Shown here one piece after another: positions 11,263 through 22,868 of a stretch of 64,000 nucleotides of DNA. The notes below the pieces were generated by a model. It had not been told where the DNA came from. It saw only the letters and a program-made list of their open reading frames with translations, and searched no databases. The stretch covers positions 672,537-736,536 of the forward strand of contig RDEW01000016.1 in the NCBI GenBank assembly GCA_011109175.1. The letters are read 5' to 3'. Source of the stretch: Dicyema japonicum (lineage: Eukaryota > Dicyemida > Rhombozoa > Dicyemidae). The first letter of the stretch is position 1. Every line of letters starts with the position of its first letter. Made by a program: the position numbers and the translations under genes.

Positions 11263-11589
11263 ATTTCTCACTGAACTTTTTGGAATACTGAATAGTTTTG
11301 AAATTCGTCAATAATTTTTTTTATTTTGATGAGACTTGCATCTGTTTTAGCTTAAAAGTAAAACTAAATAATTGAAACGAATGACATTATCTTATGCACT
11401 TTAAAGGACTATTTGTAAAGAGTGACAACATTTTTGACCTATTATTAGAATTAACGATTTATTAACAAGAGTTAAGGAGTTTTCTGGAGGGTATTACATC
11501 TGAGTCTTACTATAAGGCTTGGACTCCACACCTGGACTTTTTTTTTTTTCAGGACGTTTCTCCCAGCTTTATATACGTGTCCTGAATCT

Positions 11590-12670
11590 TTGATCTTTCC
11601 ATGAAACCATTGATCCGATCCTACATAATCCTGCTAATCGGTTCTAAGAGCTTGTTTTCGTCCTCGCTTCGACAGTCTTTCAGTTTCTTATTTAAGGAGA
11701 GCTTAATTACAGCTCTCCTAGTCTTCTCTAAGAGGGATAAGATCTTCTCCCTCTTCGGAGAGAATAACCACCCCTTGCACCCATAAAGTACGTTAGGAAG
11801 AATAAATCCCTTGAAGATGAACAGGTAGGTGTCGCGGCTAACGTGTAACTTCCGTGACATAGGAGCGACTGAAAGGCTATTTTTCTCATCCCCTTTATGT
11901 CGTCCATGTAATCTCCTGCGTGTCCACAGTCGACCCCCAAGTAGCGCAGACTGTGTGAATTGTTTACTCCCAGTATGTATTCTTGTTTCAGGTGTTTTTT
12001 CATATTGCTTATTCGGAGTGCGCAAGATTTTTCAGAGAGCTTTAGTCCTCTCAAGTTGCACCAATGCTCAATCTGGTCGACATACTCCCGGATTCTTCCT
12101 TCAGATATAGAAGATGTAGAGATGTTTCCACCACGATTACGTCATCCGCATAAATAAGAAGACTAGTATTAATATTCCCGGACGTGGAAAACTCGCCATG
12201 AATATATTAAACAAAATAGAGCTCAATATCAAACCTTGTGCTACTCCCCTCTTGAATGATATTGCATCGGATATATTTCCACACACCTTCACAAAAGATT
12301 GTCTTCTCTGAAGATAATCTTAGCCAAACAAATAGGTATCTTAGAACACATGCTGATACAAGCTGCTTTAACAACGCTTTATGGCATACACTGTCGAATG
12401 CTTTCGAGATATCAAAACATAATAAGTTTATTTGCCTCTTGGAATCCCTTGCTTTCATGATTTCAGAATTCAGTCATACACTGTCGAATGCTTTCGAGAT
12501 ATCAAAACATAATAAGTTTATTTGCCTCTTGGAATCCCTTGCTTTCATGATTTCAGAATTCAGTATAAAGAAAAAGTCTACACAGCCTTTACAGGGACGA
12601 AAACCCAACTGCTCCGGAATCAGAAATTCTCTTCTATATGTCTGCTTAGCCTTTTGAAAATAATACATTC
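11590..12670 (-). mobile_element. Degenerate LINE reverse transcriptase
   Basis: Read from 12668 downwards: EQLGFRPCKGCVDF, LLCFDISKAFDSVCHKALL (RT motif A region), then in other frames SLRYLGVDCGHAGDYM, and PNVLYGCKGWLFSPKREKI (the usual 'LxYGxExW' thumb segment). Several frameshifts and a 90-bp perfect tandem duplication (12385-12564) interrupt it. APE-type LINE, clade uncertain. Confidence 0.65.
12385..12564. repeat. 90-bp perfect tandem duplication
   Basis: Unit 12385-12474 is repeated exactly as 12475-12564, inside the LINE RT coding region (it duplicates the segment encoding LNSEIMKARDSKRQINLL and following). The lack of any difference between copies in an otherwise decayed element suggests a very recent event or an assembly artefact. 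Confidence 0.85.
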
Positions 12671-12743
12671 AATCACTTTCGCGAAAGAACATATTAAGTT
12701 AATTTTTTTTAATAACAATTTATTGAAGAATAAAACCAAATAG

Positions 12744-13740
12744 TTAAAGGCTACTAGCTGCTCTCAGGATTGAGAGCGCATTTCCCCTTACGGTATGTAA
12801 GGAGATGCGCTCAATGAGCCAGCCCTTCTCTCTGACATCCCTCCTCCTTTTAGCGACTAACGATCCAATTTTGTTGAGCAGGGCTAACGACATGCTTCCT
12901 ATGACTCCAGAAGTTTCGACTGCGACTGGTTCAAATGTGTACTGCTCGCCGAGGCATGTGTACTTCTTTGCTTTAAGTATTTCTGCTTTCTCTGCAGCTG
13001 AGCCTGGATTTGTCACACTCATTGTAATATTGGAAAGGGAGAAGCTATCTACGCAGGTGGCATCCCAGGCCAGGTACTTCCCAGCATCCCACGGGAACAG
13101 AGTCGCTCCATCCGGCCTTCTGTTTGCCGTGGCAAGTCATAGGGGCTCCATCTGGACAGGGAATCCGGCAGCTTCTAGTCCCCACGCAATAACCTTGTTG
13201 ATTGTACTATGTCTCAGGCTCCTTCCAGCGCTCCTTCGGCAGGAAAGTGCGTGAACTCCTTTCGCGTCGACTACTCCTTCACATCTACAGCGATGGATTG
13301 CGCAAACATCGATTCCGAGGCGGACGCAAACCCCAATCCTCGTGGAGTCATCGTCCAGAAAAGTTCCGAGTGAAATGCACGGGAATGCTTTGAGCCATGC
13401 ACCACTTACGTTTGTTGATGCGGTAGCCAGACAAGCCAGACGATGCTGGTCGAGTTGTGGTTTTAGCTCATCGATGGTCCTTGAACATACAAGTTCGTTC
13501 CAGTCTCGTTGTTTGTTGAAGTTGAAGTTCTTCAGGAGTCCCAAATTAAGTCCAATCCAAGCATCGTGAGCCATGCATGCCATTGGTTCAGTGTCCGATC
13601 CGTTAATGTAGCGTAGGATCTGGTGAACTAGACCACGGGAAGCATATGTCGAAGACAGAAAGGCTGGAAGGGCGAGTTCAAGTGGCGAGGGTAGCCCAAT
13701 TCCTCCATAACGAAGTGGTAACTTGCATTAGGTCCACCCT
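12744..13740 (-). mobile_element. REL-type LINE, C-terminal third with endonuclease
   Basis: Minus-strand frames give, in order: LPLRYGGIGLPSPLELALPA, a helical linker (13583-13390), a CCHC knuckle (CRCEG ... HALSC, about 13290), then RRPDGATLFPWDAGK and WDATCVDSFSLSN (restriction-like PD-(D/E)XK endonuclease motifs). It ends with FEPVAVETSG, VAKRRRDVREKGWLIERISLHTVRGNA and a stop at 12744. Stops and frameshifts separate some parts (for example near 13137). It matches the 59.2 kb element in domain order. Confidence 0.75.
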
Positions 13741-13779
13741 GTTTTATCCAGAGAGATGTTAAGTGTTTCTTCAACAGAG

Positions 13780-14228
13780 GTCCTCAGCTTCTCATCGATA
13801 ACTCTCATGTCTGTGGTCCTCAGCTTCTCATCGTGTAAGGTGAAAATTCTTGAGGATGAAGAGAGAAATGTGGGAGTCCAAAGCCTTTAGATTGTGCTTG
13901 AGCAGCTGTACGGATTCACTCTTCATTGGTCTGTAGCTTGCGCATATAGAGTCTTTCTGATTTCTTTTACCATTTTGACCGAAGAACATCATTGCACTAG
14001 ATTTTCTGACAGTTTAACCCATTAAGACCGCACCAGTATTTTATATCTTCCATGTACACTGTGAGTCTCCTCTCTGAGCTCGATCTCGACACATCAGACA
14101 GTAGCACGTCGTCTGCGTCTATCAGAGATCTCATACTTCGTGTAGACGAAGACAGGAAACCGGCCATTAGAACATTAAACAATAGAGGGCTCAAAATTGA
14201 TCCTTGGGACTCCTCTCATCAATAATAT
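13780..14228 (-). mobile_element. LINE reverse transcriptase fragment beside gap
   Basis: SPLLFNVLMAGFLSSSTRS then LIDADDVLLSDVS (a substituted FADD box, with an aspartate in place of the aromatic) and YWCGLNGLNCQK (RT motif D region). Frames then break. A short phrase (gtcctcagcttctcatcg) occurs twice at 13781-13850. The 5' part is lost in the assembly gap. Confidence 0.55.
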
Positions 14229-14321
14229 NNNNNNNNNNNNNNNNNNNNNNNNNNNNNNNNNNNNNNNNNNNNNNNNNNNNNNNNNNNNNNNNNNNNNNNN
14301 NNNNNNNNNNNNNNNNNNNNN
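14229..14321. other. Assembly gap, 93 N
   Basis: Run of undetermined bases. It separates a Jockey/R1-like RT fragment from an RTE copy, so the junction between them is unknown. Confidence 0.99.
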
Positions 14322-15840
14322 ATTCTTCTTTCTAGCGAAATGTCCGTCTCCACCCATTTGGGTACATCACTATTTGTTATATTGGAAGTCCAAGGGATTC
14401 TTAGTAACCTCTTCCAGCACCACAGTTCAAAAGCATCAATTTTTCGTATCCGCTTTTTTCAGTATTTATGATTCTGCGCCGTATAGAAAAACCGGGAACA
14501 CGATTGTATTAACCAGTCTGCATTTGGTCCTTAAGAAAATATCTTTGCTTTTCAAAATTCTATTCATTTTCAGGAAGGCGTCATGACATTTCGCCTCTTG
14601 ATTTCAAAGCCTCCGTCACCATTCCGATTAATTAGACATCCCAGAAAGACAACATTATCGCAACTCTATTTTCTCATTCCCAATTTTTAGTTCCATTATT
14701 AGCAGTCGTCATAATTTTGGTCTTCTTGATATTTAGCAATAAACCAAAGACTCTTCTCTGAATCATAGAATCAACTCCCTGAGCGCATCTTATGTTTCAG
14801 CCAGTAATGTTGTATCGTCAACATAGCGCAAATTATTGATGTTCCTGCCTCCAATTTTAATCCCGTTATATACAGTATCTAATTTAGTCATGATCATTTC
14901 GGCATAAATATTAAATAGGATGGGAGATAATAAACATCCTTGTCTTACTCCTTTCCCAATTTTGAACCAATCTGTATCTCCATATACTGTTCTAACAGTT
15001 TCTGAATATTGCCGTTCCGTATATTCTCTCCAACGATTTCGGATGTTCTGTTGGCTTAGCAATTCTACACCATCCTTGTCCTTGATTTTGCCCATCATTT
15101 TCGTAAAGGGAGTTCGTAATCTTTTTAGTTGTAAATACGCATTCCTCCTGAGATTTTTCTTATAGTCATCTTCCATTTTTTCGCAGTGTAACCTCCAGTA
15201 GTCTTCTTTATCCTTCCTGGCTGCCTTTTTGAATTCAGAGTTAAGTTTTCTTGTCTCGTCTATATTCCCAGAGACTTTAGCAGCTTTACGAGCCTCAACA
15301 ATGTTTATGGAGTTGACAAAGAGCCACTCAGAGCACTTGGCCGGCGTTTTGTATTTGACATGTTTTATTACAGCCTTTCTGATAACCAACTGCATATCAT
15401 TCCATAATTCATCAGGCATTTTCCGTTCAAATCCAATAATCCAATATTGTGCTTAACTTTCATTGCGTATTATGGTGGTATGTTTGAGACATCGAATTTC
15501 TTTACTCGGGGGGTGTTCCAAGTGTTACTATATTTTGTCCTAATTTTCTTTGCATTAATGTTACCAGAATAATATATGACGAAATCATCAGAACGAAAAA
15601 AACCACTGTCGATCCAGTGAAGTTTGCTTACTCCAAGCAGGTCAATATCAAGCATTCTCATTTCTCTTTTTACGACTTTTAATTTCCCTTCGCTTAGCCT
15701 CTTACGTTCTGTGTGACGAAGAGTCGAGATTTGATGTTTGTATAAACGTTGCTTCCAATTAGATCGTAGGAGAGTTTTGCTCATAAGATTTTCTTGGCAT
15801 TTAAATACAGGGTAGGTTACCAGGTCTTTCCCCATCAACA
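14322..15840 (-). mobile_element. BovB-like RTE LINE, copy 1, with two internal deletions
   Basis: Minus strand. The short endonuclease start (from 15838: MMGKDLVTYPVFKCQENL, LLGVSKLHWIDSGFF) is followed after a deletion by the linker (PDELWNDMQLVIRKA, FKKAARKDKEDYWRLHC), then directly by RT motifs WFKIGKGVRQGCLLSPILFN and LRYVDDTTLLAET. The 3' part (14330-14790) encodes the decayed thumb region. Compared with copy 2 (18.1-21.0 kb) it lacks about 600 bp (joined at 14996) and about 500 bp (joined near 15545). Otherwise the copies look about 97-98% alike by eye. Confidence 0.85.
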
Positions 15841-16205
15841 GCTCTTATATTGGAATAAGTTTCAGAGAATGTATAAACACCATTGAGATTAGTGTATCAA
15901 TTATATTGTCCTTTTTAGACATTTTCAGCAATAGTGTTCAAAACTTCATGTTTCATGACATTACTTCCTTTGTCCTCTAGCACTCCGAGGTAGAGATTTC
16001 ACATCATTCACATCTCAAATTAGTGGCAGACTTCTCAAAACTCCTCTTCTTCATTGTATCTTTCTTCTCAGTAAATATTTATAGATCATCAATAAAAAAG
16101 TAAGTGATTGGTTGAATATATTATTATACCTTTCTCCTTGACCAAATCCTCGATTGCATTATGAAACTATTCCGCTAAAGAATTAAGTAATGTCCGCGAC
16201 GATAG
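15841..16205. other. No gene seen
   Basis: Unassigned AT-rich sequence between the RTE 5' end and the duplicated LAMP block. The 15841-15880 segment repeats the sequence upstream of RTE copy 2 (about 21001-21050), so it belongs to the RTE 5' untranslated region. Confidence 0.35.
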
Positions 16206-16207
16206 GA

Positions 16208-17236
16208 CCTGGGACAAAAATGGAAGATGGAGGACCTACTTCTCCACCTCTCTTCGGAACCGGAAACCTGTAATTAAGCATGTTTCATAATATATTATTA
16301 TGAAACGGAAGCTAAGCCTAATTATGTCAATGTGTAATAATTATAAGAACCATATTAATAACTAATAATCACTAATACTAAAATTTTGATATCTTTGACG
16401 ATAGAGTGATTTGATTCCGAAGTAAACAATTATTGATAATGTAAAGACAACAACGATTAATGCTCCAACCAATAAAAGTCTTTTTTTATACTGAATAAGA
16501 TAGACACAATCAGCGGCTAAATTACAACAAAAAATAACGTTTTCCAACAAAATCATGATTTTTGTCATGTCTAAATGCTTGCAACTTGAAGTATAGTAAA
16601 AGTAGACTTGAATTTTTATCAAATCGAACAACATAATGTCCACATTGTAAATAAGTCATTTTGTTTAAAAGAGGAAATTTTTTAAAATCGGTAAATTGAA
16701 TTCCACGATCTTAATATATTATTATTATTATTACAATGTGTGATTGCAATGACGTTCAGATAATAGGAATTACCTTGTTTTTTAAAAGAAATTGTAATAA
16801 AAAAATGTTCACAGCTCATAACAAGGTAGAAAGACTCATAAACTTGATGAAAGTTAAATACTACACTTTTATTAAATACATAATTTAATTTCTAACATTA
16901 ATAATAATTCACCTTTATACCATCATCATATCTATATTCAATGTATCCTTTCATTACAGCTTTCACAAACCCTTCAGATTCGCTAACCCATGTTGAAACA
17001 ACATGGTTATTTTTAGTTGATAATCCCGGTTTTTTCGAACTCTTTTTTGTTGTAGTCGTCATTTTTGCAGTTTTGTTTGTTGCTACTGTTGTAGTATTAT
17101 CAACAAGTGATATTAAACAGTTTATGAGAACTAAATATCAATTACCATACAACTTATTGAAAAGAGCATATTTAGGTTATATTTTATTCGATTTTAATAA
17201 ATTTTAAATATTAAAATGTTATATTTAGAATTTTAT
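16208..17236. repeat. Segmental duplication block, copy 1 (with 30371-31467)
   Basis: This block and 30371-31467 are clearly the same sequence with scattered substitutions and small indels, carrying a whole LAMP-like gene plus ~150 bp of 3' flank. The 3' flank contains a shared open phrase (minus strand, LPVPK-GEEVGPPSSIFVP-like) and, in this copy only, a near-perfect hairpin at about 16281-16305 (gtttcataat ... attatgaaac). Confidence 0.85.
16362..17169 (-). CDS. LAMP-like lysosomal membrane glycoprotein, copy 1
   Basis: Five exons with introns 17131-17153 (23 nt), 16892-16912 (21), 16710-16734 (25) and 16517-16538 (22) give 238 aa. Signal peptide MLFSIILINCLISLVDN; Thr/Lys-rich stalk; a LAMP-like luminal domain (FVKAVMKGYIEYRYDDG, QGNSYYLNVIAITHY, YLQCGHYVVRFDK, LLLYFKLQAF, then PADC); one membrane helix (LLLVGALIVVVFTLSIIVYF); and a short cytosolic tail with RYQNF, a YxxPhi lysosomal sorting signal. 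The luminal domain is a single unit, shorter than vertebrate LAMP1/2, with few cysteines. Sorted to lysosomes if expressed. Family call rests on the order of these segments and the tail. Confidence 0.8.
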
Positions 17237-17432
17237 AGGAGGCAGAGCCCTGAGATGCCATATGGGCAGAGGGTTCAATTTGACAATGCGCTCTCGGAGT
17301 TGTTTCAGCAACCAGAATCGAACCTGCCTGAGGAGGCTGGCGAACAGGCAGGCGAGGAAGGTTGTTGATTAATAAATATATTAACTTTTTTATTGTGTGT
17401 TAAATAAAGATCCTAATATTATATTTAGAATT
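17220..17432 (+). mobile_element. Small inserted retrocopy-like segment flanked by direct repeats
   Basis: The segment 17237-17420 is absent from the otherwise parallel copy at 31.46 kb. It is flanked by near-identical ~16-bp repeats (tatatttagaatttt at 17220 and 17421). It carries an open frame (from 17217: RRQSPEMPYGQRVQFDNALS ... stop 17366), is richer in G+C than its surroundings and ends with ATTAATAAAT and TAAATAAAG, which resemble polyadenylation signals. I read it as a 5'-truncated retrocopy of an mRNA 3' end. The source gene is not recognised. Confidence 0.45.
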
Positions 17433-17436
17433 TTTA

Positions 17437-17675
17437 TTTTTAGCGTAGCGTCATGTGGTTCACCGGATACAACAATTCTAGAGGCGTTCAGAATGCTCTT
17501 AAAGCATTTCGAAAAAAAAGCCATTAGCTCTTTTCCACCGGGTGCACATGTCGCTCCTGGTCGACTGATTACTGGTCTGACATCAGCTTCTCGGATTCGT
17601 GACCTACACATGTCAAAGGACAGAATCTCTGTTATGCAACTAAATGTGAACAGAATTATAGGCAAAATTATTTAA
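17437..17675 (+). mobile_element. Short APE-LINE 5' fragment
   Basis: Open frame ending ISVMQLNVNRIIGKI, similar to the start of the endonuclease just after the 2A site at 48.5 kb (RIVQLNINGIKNKI). The preceding 75 residues match nothing I know, and no 2A motif remains here. Confidence 0.4.
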
Positions 17676-17889
17676 CTTATATTCCTCGATAGCGTTAATG
17701 CTTATTTGGGTGGGGTCCATCTTGTACTTGAAACCAAGAAATTTTGTGATTGTGGTCATATGTGTTTTCTTAGTTTTAAGGACCCGCGGGATTCCATCTT
17801 TATGAGACAAATGCAGGACGTTTTTTCCAAATAATTAAAGAAATGGTACATTTACTTTTATGAAAAATAGAATCAGGTCCTCACCCAAG

Positions 17890-18075
17890 TTTAGCNCCTG
17901 TCGGCTGTGGGACTGAAGCTCACTTCCGCAGACGACCTAGATACCTTAAGGGAACTGGCACGAAGTAGAGGGTCCTGGAAAAGGCTGATAGAGAGGATGG
18001 CTAGAAATACGGCACAAGGGAGGCTTGATTAATTTTATGACTTCTCGGGAGTGCTTTAAATAATAAATAAAATAA
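17890..18075 (+). mobile_element. LINE-A 3' end
   Basis: C-terminal signature DDLDTLRELARSRGSWKRLI-type sequence (in mixed frames, 17925-18030), then the tail TTCTCGGGAGTGC and TAATAAATAAA. One ambiguous base (n) lies at 17896. Only the last ~60 codons and the tail remain. Confidence 0.65.
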
Positions 18076-18079
18076 AAGT

Positions 18080-21045
18080 AACATTTTTGCTTATCTGATG
18101 AATTACTTGACCCTGGTAGTAACACTTGCACGGAGCTGTATGTTGAATATGGCCTTATGTTATGTTGTTTAATTAAGTCGTGTCCAACCCTTGGAGATCT
18201 CATGAACGAGTTTCCTCCACTCTCCCAGATCCGCTGCAATTTGGAGTAGCTTTGATATAAGCATTCCCGTGACGTCTTTACCGTGGATAGCCACCGAGTC
18301 TTCAGTCGGCCAGGTCTTCTCTTCCCAGTAATATTTCTCAGCATAATGGTTCTATCTAGTGAATCAGTGGACAACATGCCCAAAGAACGACAATATTTGT
18401 TTTACCATTCTTTTTTCTAGCGAAATGTCCGTCTCTACCCGTTTGAGTACATCGATGTTTGCTATTTTGGAAGTCCAAGGGATTCTTAGTAACCTCTTCC
18501 AGCACCACAGTTCAAAAGCATCAATTTTTCGTATCCGCTTTTTTCAGTATTTATGATTCTGCGCCGTATAGAAAAACCGGGAACACGATTGTATTAACCA
18601 GTCTGCATTTGGTCCTTAAGAAAATATCTTTGCTTTTCGAAATTCTATTCATTTTCAGGAAGGCGTCATGACATTTCGCCTCTTGATTTCAAAGCCTCCG
18701 TCACCATTCCGATTAATTAGACATCCCAGAAAGACAACATTATCGCAACTCTATTTTCTCATTCCCAATTTTTAGTTCCATTATTAGCAGTCGTCATAAT
18801 TTTGGTCTTCTTGATATTTAGCAATAAACCAAAGACTCTTCTCTGAATCATAGAATCAACTCCCTGAGCGCATCTTATGTTTCAGCCAGTAATGTTGTAT
18901 CGTCAACATAGCGCAAATTATTGATGTTCCTGCCTCCAATTTTAATCCCGTTATATACAGTATCTAATTTAGTCATGATCATTTCGGCATAAATATTAAA
19001 TAGGATGGGAGATAATAAACATCCTTGTCTTACTCCTTTACCAATTTTGAACCAATCTGTATCTCCATATACTGTTCTAACAGTAGCTTCTTGATTTTTA
19101 TAAAGAGATTTGATAATATCAGTTGGGCATCGAATCCAATTTCTTTTAAATCGGACCAAAGCTTGTCATGTATAACGGAATCAAAAGCTTTCCGATAGTC
19201 AATGAAACACATGTATACATTCTTTTGGGATTCATGAGCTTTCTCCATAATCCACCGGACATTTGCTATATGGTCAAGTGTGCCTCGTCCCTTCCTGAAT
19301 CCTGCTTGGACATCCGGTAGAACCATTTCGGCATTTGGCATTGGACGATCTTGTATTGTCTTTAAAAGTATTTTGCTGACGTGGGGAATTAAGGCTATTG
19401 TACGATAGTTTGAACAGTCCTTGCAATCCCCTTTTTTCGGTATTGGAATAAATATAGATTTTCTCCACTCGCGTGGCCAAATACCAGTTTTCCAAATTTT
19501 TTGACATAGGCTTGTGATAGCTGTCACCGGTATAGCCTTCAACAATTCGCTTGAGATGTTGTCAATCCCCGGTGCCTTGTTCCCCGTTAATTCCCGTGTC
19601 GCCTACACGCATTCCTGTTCAAGGATTTTATGCCCTTTACCCAACGTTGCTTCATCAACACATATGGATGGGCACACAGTTTCTGAATATAGCCGTTCCG
19701 TATATTCTCTCCAACGATTTCGGATGTTCTGTTGGCTTAGCAATTCTACATCATTCTTGTCCTTGATTTTGCCCATCATTTTCGTAAAGGGAGTTCGTAA
19801 TCTTTTTAGTTGTAAATTCGCATTCCTACTGAGACCTTTCTTATAGTCATCTTCCATTTTTACGCAGTGTAACCTCCAGTAGTCTTCTTTATCCTTCCTG
19901 GCTGCCTTTTTGAATTCAGAGTTAAGTTTTCTTGTCTCGTCTATATTCCCAGAGACTTTAGCAGCTTTACGAGCCTCAGCAAAATTTATGGAGTTGACAA
20001 AGAGCCACTCAGAGCACTTGTCCGGCGTTTTGTATTTGACATGTTTTATTGCAGCCTTCCTGATAACCAACTGCATATCATTCCATAATTCATCAGGCAT
20101 CCTTCCGTTCAAATCCAATAATCCAATATTGTGCTTAACTTTCATTGCGTATTCTGGTGGTATGTTTGAGACTCGGAGGGTATTCCAAGTGTTACTGAAT
20201 TTCGTCTTAGTTTTTGCAACAAGTAGCTGATGGTCTGTTTCACAGTCTACCTCTCGCTGTTATAGAGCTTTTCCAGCGTTTGGCGCATAAAATATAATCA
20301 AGTTCCTAGAAATTCCATTTGGCGACGTGTTGAACCATGTGTTAGTTATATGAAATCCATTTTCCAGACAGAATTGGATTAGTCGATCCCCATCATCATT
20401 TCTTTTCCCCAAACCAAAACTTCCCACAATATCCGTATGTGGCATACACCCAACTTTTGAATTGAAATCCCCCATTATGTAGATTATGTCCTTTCTGTGT
20501 ATTAGTTTTAGTGCCTTTTGAAATTCATAATAAAATTGGTCAATTTCGTCATGCTTGGCAATAGATGTTGGGGCATACACTTGCATGACCTTAATATTCA
20601 ATGGTTGTTCACGGACGTGGATTAGTATTATCCGATCATTAAATATTCTATGACTTTCAATAGCAGGTCCAATTTGCTTTAAAGCAATGAAGTCCACTCC
20701 GTTTCTCTTCGCATAAATGATACCAGAATAATATATGACGAAATCATCACAAAGAAAAAAACCACTGTCGATCCAGTGAAGTTCGCTTACTCCAAGCAGG
20801 CCTCTCATTTCTCTTTTTACTTCTAGTTTCCCTTCGTTTAAACCTGTTACGTTCCATGTTGCGAAAGTGTGAAATTCTGTGTGACGAAGACTCGAGATTT
20901 GATGTTTTGCAGTAAAGTTGCTTCCAAATAGATCGTAGGAAAGTTTGCTCATAAGATTTTCTTGGCATTTAAATACAGGGTAGGTTGCCAGGTTTTCTCC
21001 CATCAACAGCTCTTATATTGGGATAAGTTTCAGAGAATGTATAAA
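18080..21045 (-). mobile_element. BovB-like RTE LINE, copy 2, nearly full length
   Basis: Minus strand from 21006. APE endonuclease (FATWNVTGLN, LLGVSELHWIDSGFF, MQVYAPTSIAKHDE, IMGDFNSKVG); linker (PDELWNDMQLV..., 20145-19603); RT (IFIPIPKKGDCKDCSNYRTI, QAGFRKGRGTLDHI, MCFIDYRKAFDSV, IGKGVRQGCLLSPILFNIY, LRYVDDTTLLAE); thumb (RRIRKIDAFELWCWKRLL-type) and a C-terminal RRPGRLKTRW. YVDD is the catalytic box. Several stops and frameshifts (for example 19603, 19030, 18875) make it inactive. The domain order is that of RTE elements of the CFDP2/BovB type. Confidence 0.85.
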
Positions 21046-21079
21046 CACCACAAAAACACGTTGTGACAACACGTGAATA

Positions 21080-22510
21080 TGGTTTTACGAAGATAATTAT
21101 TGATGGAATCGATTGACCTCAGTGCATGTTTTGTGATGCAATTTTATCGAATTCAAATTTGAAACAATCGAAGCTGAACGGACATTTTAGATTTATCCAC
21201 GGAGGTGCAAAACGTTCAGGAAATGATTTTGAATGTTTGAGTGCTAAAAGGGCACGCGATATCCAGGAAACTCTTCCGAAGCTTGGCTTTACCCCCATTG
21301 ACAAACCGTTACTTTTGGCGTCATTCAAAAATGCACATGAAGCTGCGAAATCAAAGAAGACACATACTATTGGGGAAACTCCTATTAAGCCGTGTGCATT
21401 GGAAATTGTGAATAACAGTTCTGGGTCCAGACGCCTCTCGAAAACTGCAGCAGATTCCTTTATCTAATAGTTGTATCCGGGATCAAATTAATTGTATCAG
21501 CGATGATATTCTTAGACAAGTTGTTTCAGACATAATAAATTCTTGCATCAAGATTTCAATCCAGTTGGATGAATCTACGGATGTTGATAATTGCAGCCAA
21601 CTAATTGGCTTTGTTCGTTATGTACAAGAAAATTTAATCGCCGAAGAGTTTTTTTGTAAACCTCTCGAAACAGAAGCCTTTGCAAAAATGTTTTTCAAAT
21701 AATCGAGACTTTTTTTAATGAACACGATATTCCATTGGAAATTATCGGGTTAATTGGCACGGACGGTGCTCCAGTTTTGCTGGGGAACAGATCAGGATTT
21801 GCAGCCCTCTTAAGAAGACATGTTCCAGATGTAAAAGTCACTCACTGTATCCTTTATCGACATGCACTCGTATCTAAGTCTCTGCCTATGAAGTTAAAAG
21901 ATGTCTTAAATTCGTGTGTCAAAATCGTAAATTTTATTCAACGAAGATAAGCACTATAAATGCTTCTGACAATCTACGTGCCTTCAGGAATAAACTGTTA
22001 TCGTAAACTCGACGTATCAAGACAATAATTTTAAAAATTTTCCAACGCTGGATGAAATTGCTATTGAATTCAACTCGACTTTAGATGAAAATATTAAAAA
22101 AGAAATCAGCAATCATCTTGAATGTTTAAAACTTTCATTTTTCTCAATTAGAAATGTTAAAGATTCTGATGCTTGGATTGTTAACCCATTTGCTTTCAAA
22201 ATAGAAAAGATGGAGGATAGAAAAAAGATTAAAGACAAATTGATTGAAATGCAATCATCTACATCACTGAAAATGTTGTACGACTCAAATTCTTTGGAGG
22301 TTTTTTGGTGCGGTTTGCAATTTGGTTTTCCGACCCTTGCAAAAAAAACACTGGCAGTTCTGGTTCTATTTGCAACAGCTATGTGAATCTGGATTTTCAT
22401 CTCTACTATATATAAAAAATAAGTACCGAAAAGCTTTAATCCCTAAAAACGATCTCAGAATTGCATTAGCAAACAAAAAACCACGCTTCTAAGAAATAAT
22501 TAAAACTAAA
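21080..22510 (+). mobile_element. hAT transposase of the ZBED5/SCAND3 type, degenerate
   Basis: BED-like finger start (CMFCDAILSNSNLKQSKLNG, H-x-x-x-x-H), then KRARDIQETLPKLGFTPIDK, KPHTIGE-like region, a catalytic-core segment with IQLDESTDVDNCSQLI, and IIGLIGTDGAPVLLGNRSGF. The hAT dimerisation end reads LEVFWCGLQFGFPTLAKKTL, then in other frames the C-terminal YRKALIPKNDLRIALANKKP. At least five frame breaks. No terminal repeats identified. Similar genes have been domesticated in vertebrates, but this copy is decayed. Confidence 0.8.
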
Positions 22511-22736
22511 AGACAGAAAAAGTCTCAAGGAACTTGAGTAATTTTTTAAATAAAATTCGAATTCTCTTAGACTTAAAATTTGGTGGTACAAGGTTGGTTT
22601 TTTAAATTTTGGAAATTTTAGCAGACAACAGACGGGTCAGCACAGTCTTAACAAGCTTATAAAATATTATGTCACATGGGCGGCGCGTAACGCATGGGCA
22701 GCCTGTTACATTTTTTCGACCTTGAAAAAGTCTTTT

Positions 22737-22868
22737 GATTATCCGACATTATTATTATTACCCCCAGGATCACTGGGTCAAAAAGAAAGAAATAAAAGTT
22801 CTCATCTAACTAAGTGATCCCAGACCGACAAAGGTGAGGATGAGTCCCTCATTGGATTATCCGACATT
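22737..22868. mobile_element. 118-bp insertion with 14-bp target duplication inside Ginger
   Basis: The 14-bp phrase gattatccgacatt occurs at 22737-22750 and again at 22855-22868. The 104 bp between them begin with an ATT microsatellite and contain the inverted pair GGATCACT ... AGTGATCC, which could fold as a hairpin. The direct repeats fit retroposition-style target duplication. The insert is too short to classify. Confidence 0.5.

Noticed and set aside
14990-15000. RTE internal deletion as a spliced-out intron (retrogene logic)
   Set aside because: None of the possible alignments of the deletion ends gives GT...AG. A short shared acagt suggests microhomology instead.
16700-16735. CRISPR-like or satellite array at ATT repeats
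   Set aside because: It is a simple microsatellite inside a LAMP intron. No array of spaced repeats exists anywhere in the window.
17560-17640. Third 2A site before ISVMQLNVNRI
   Set aside because: Upstream residues do not match D-V-E-x-N-P-G-P even allowing several changes.
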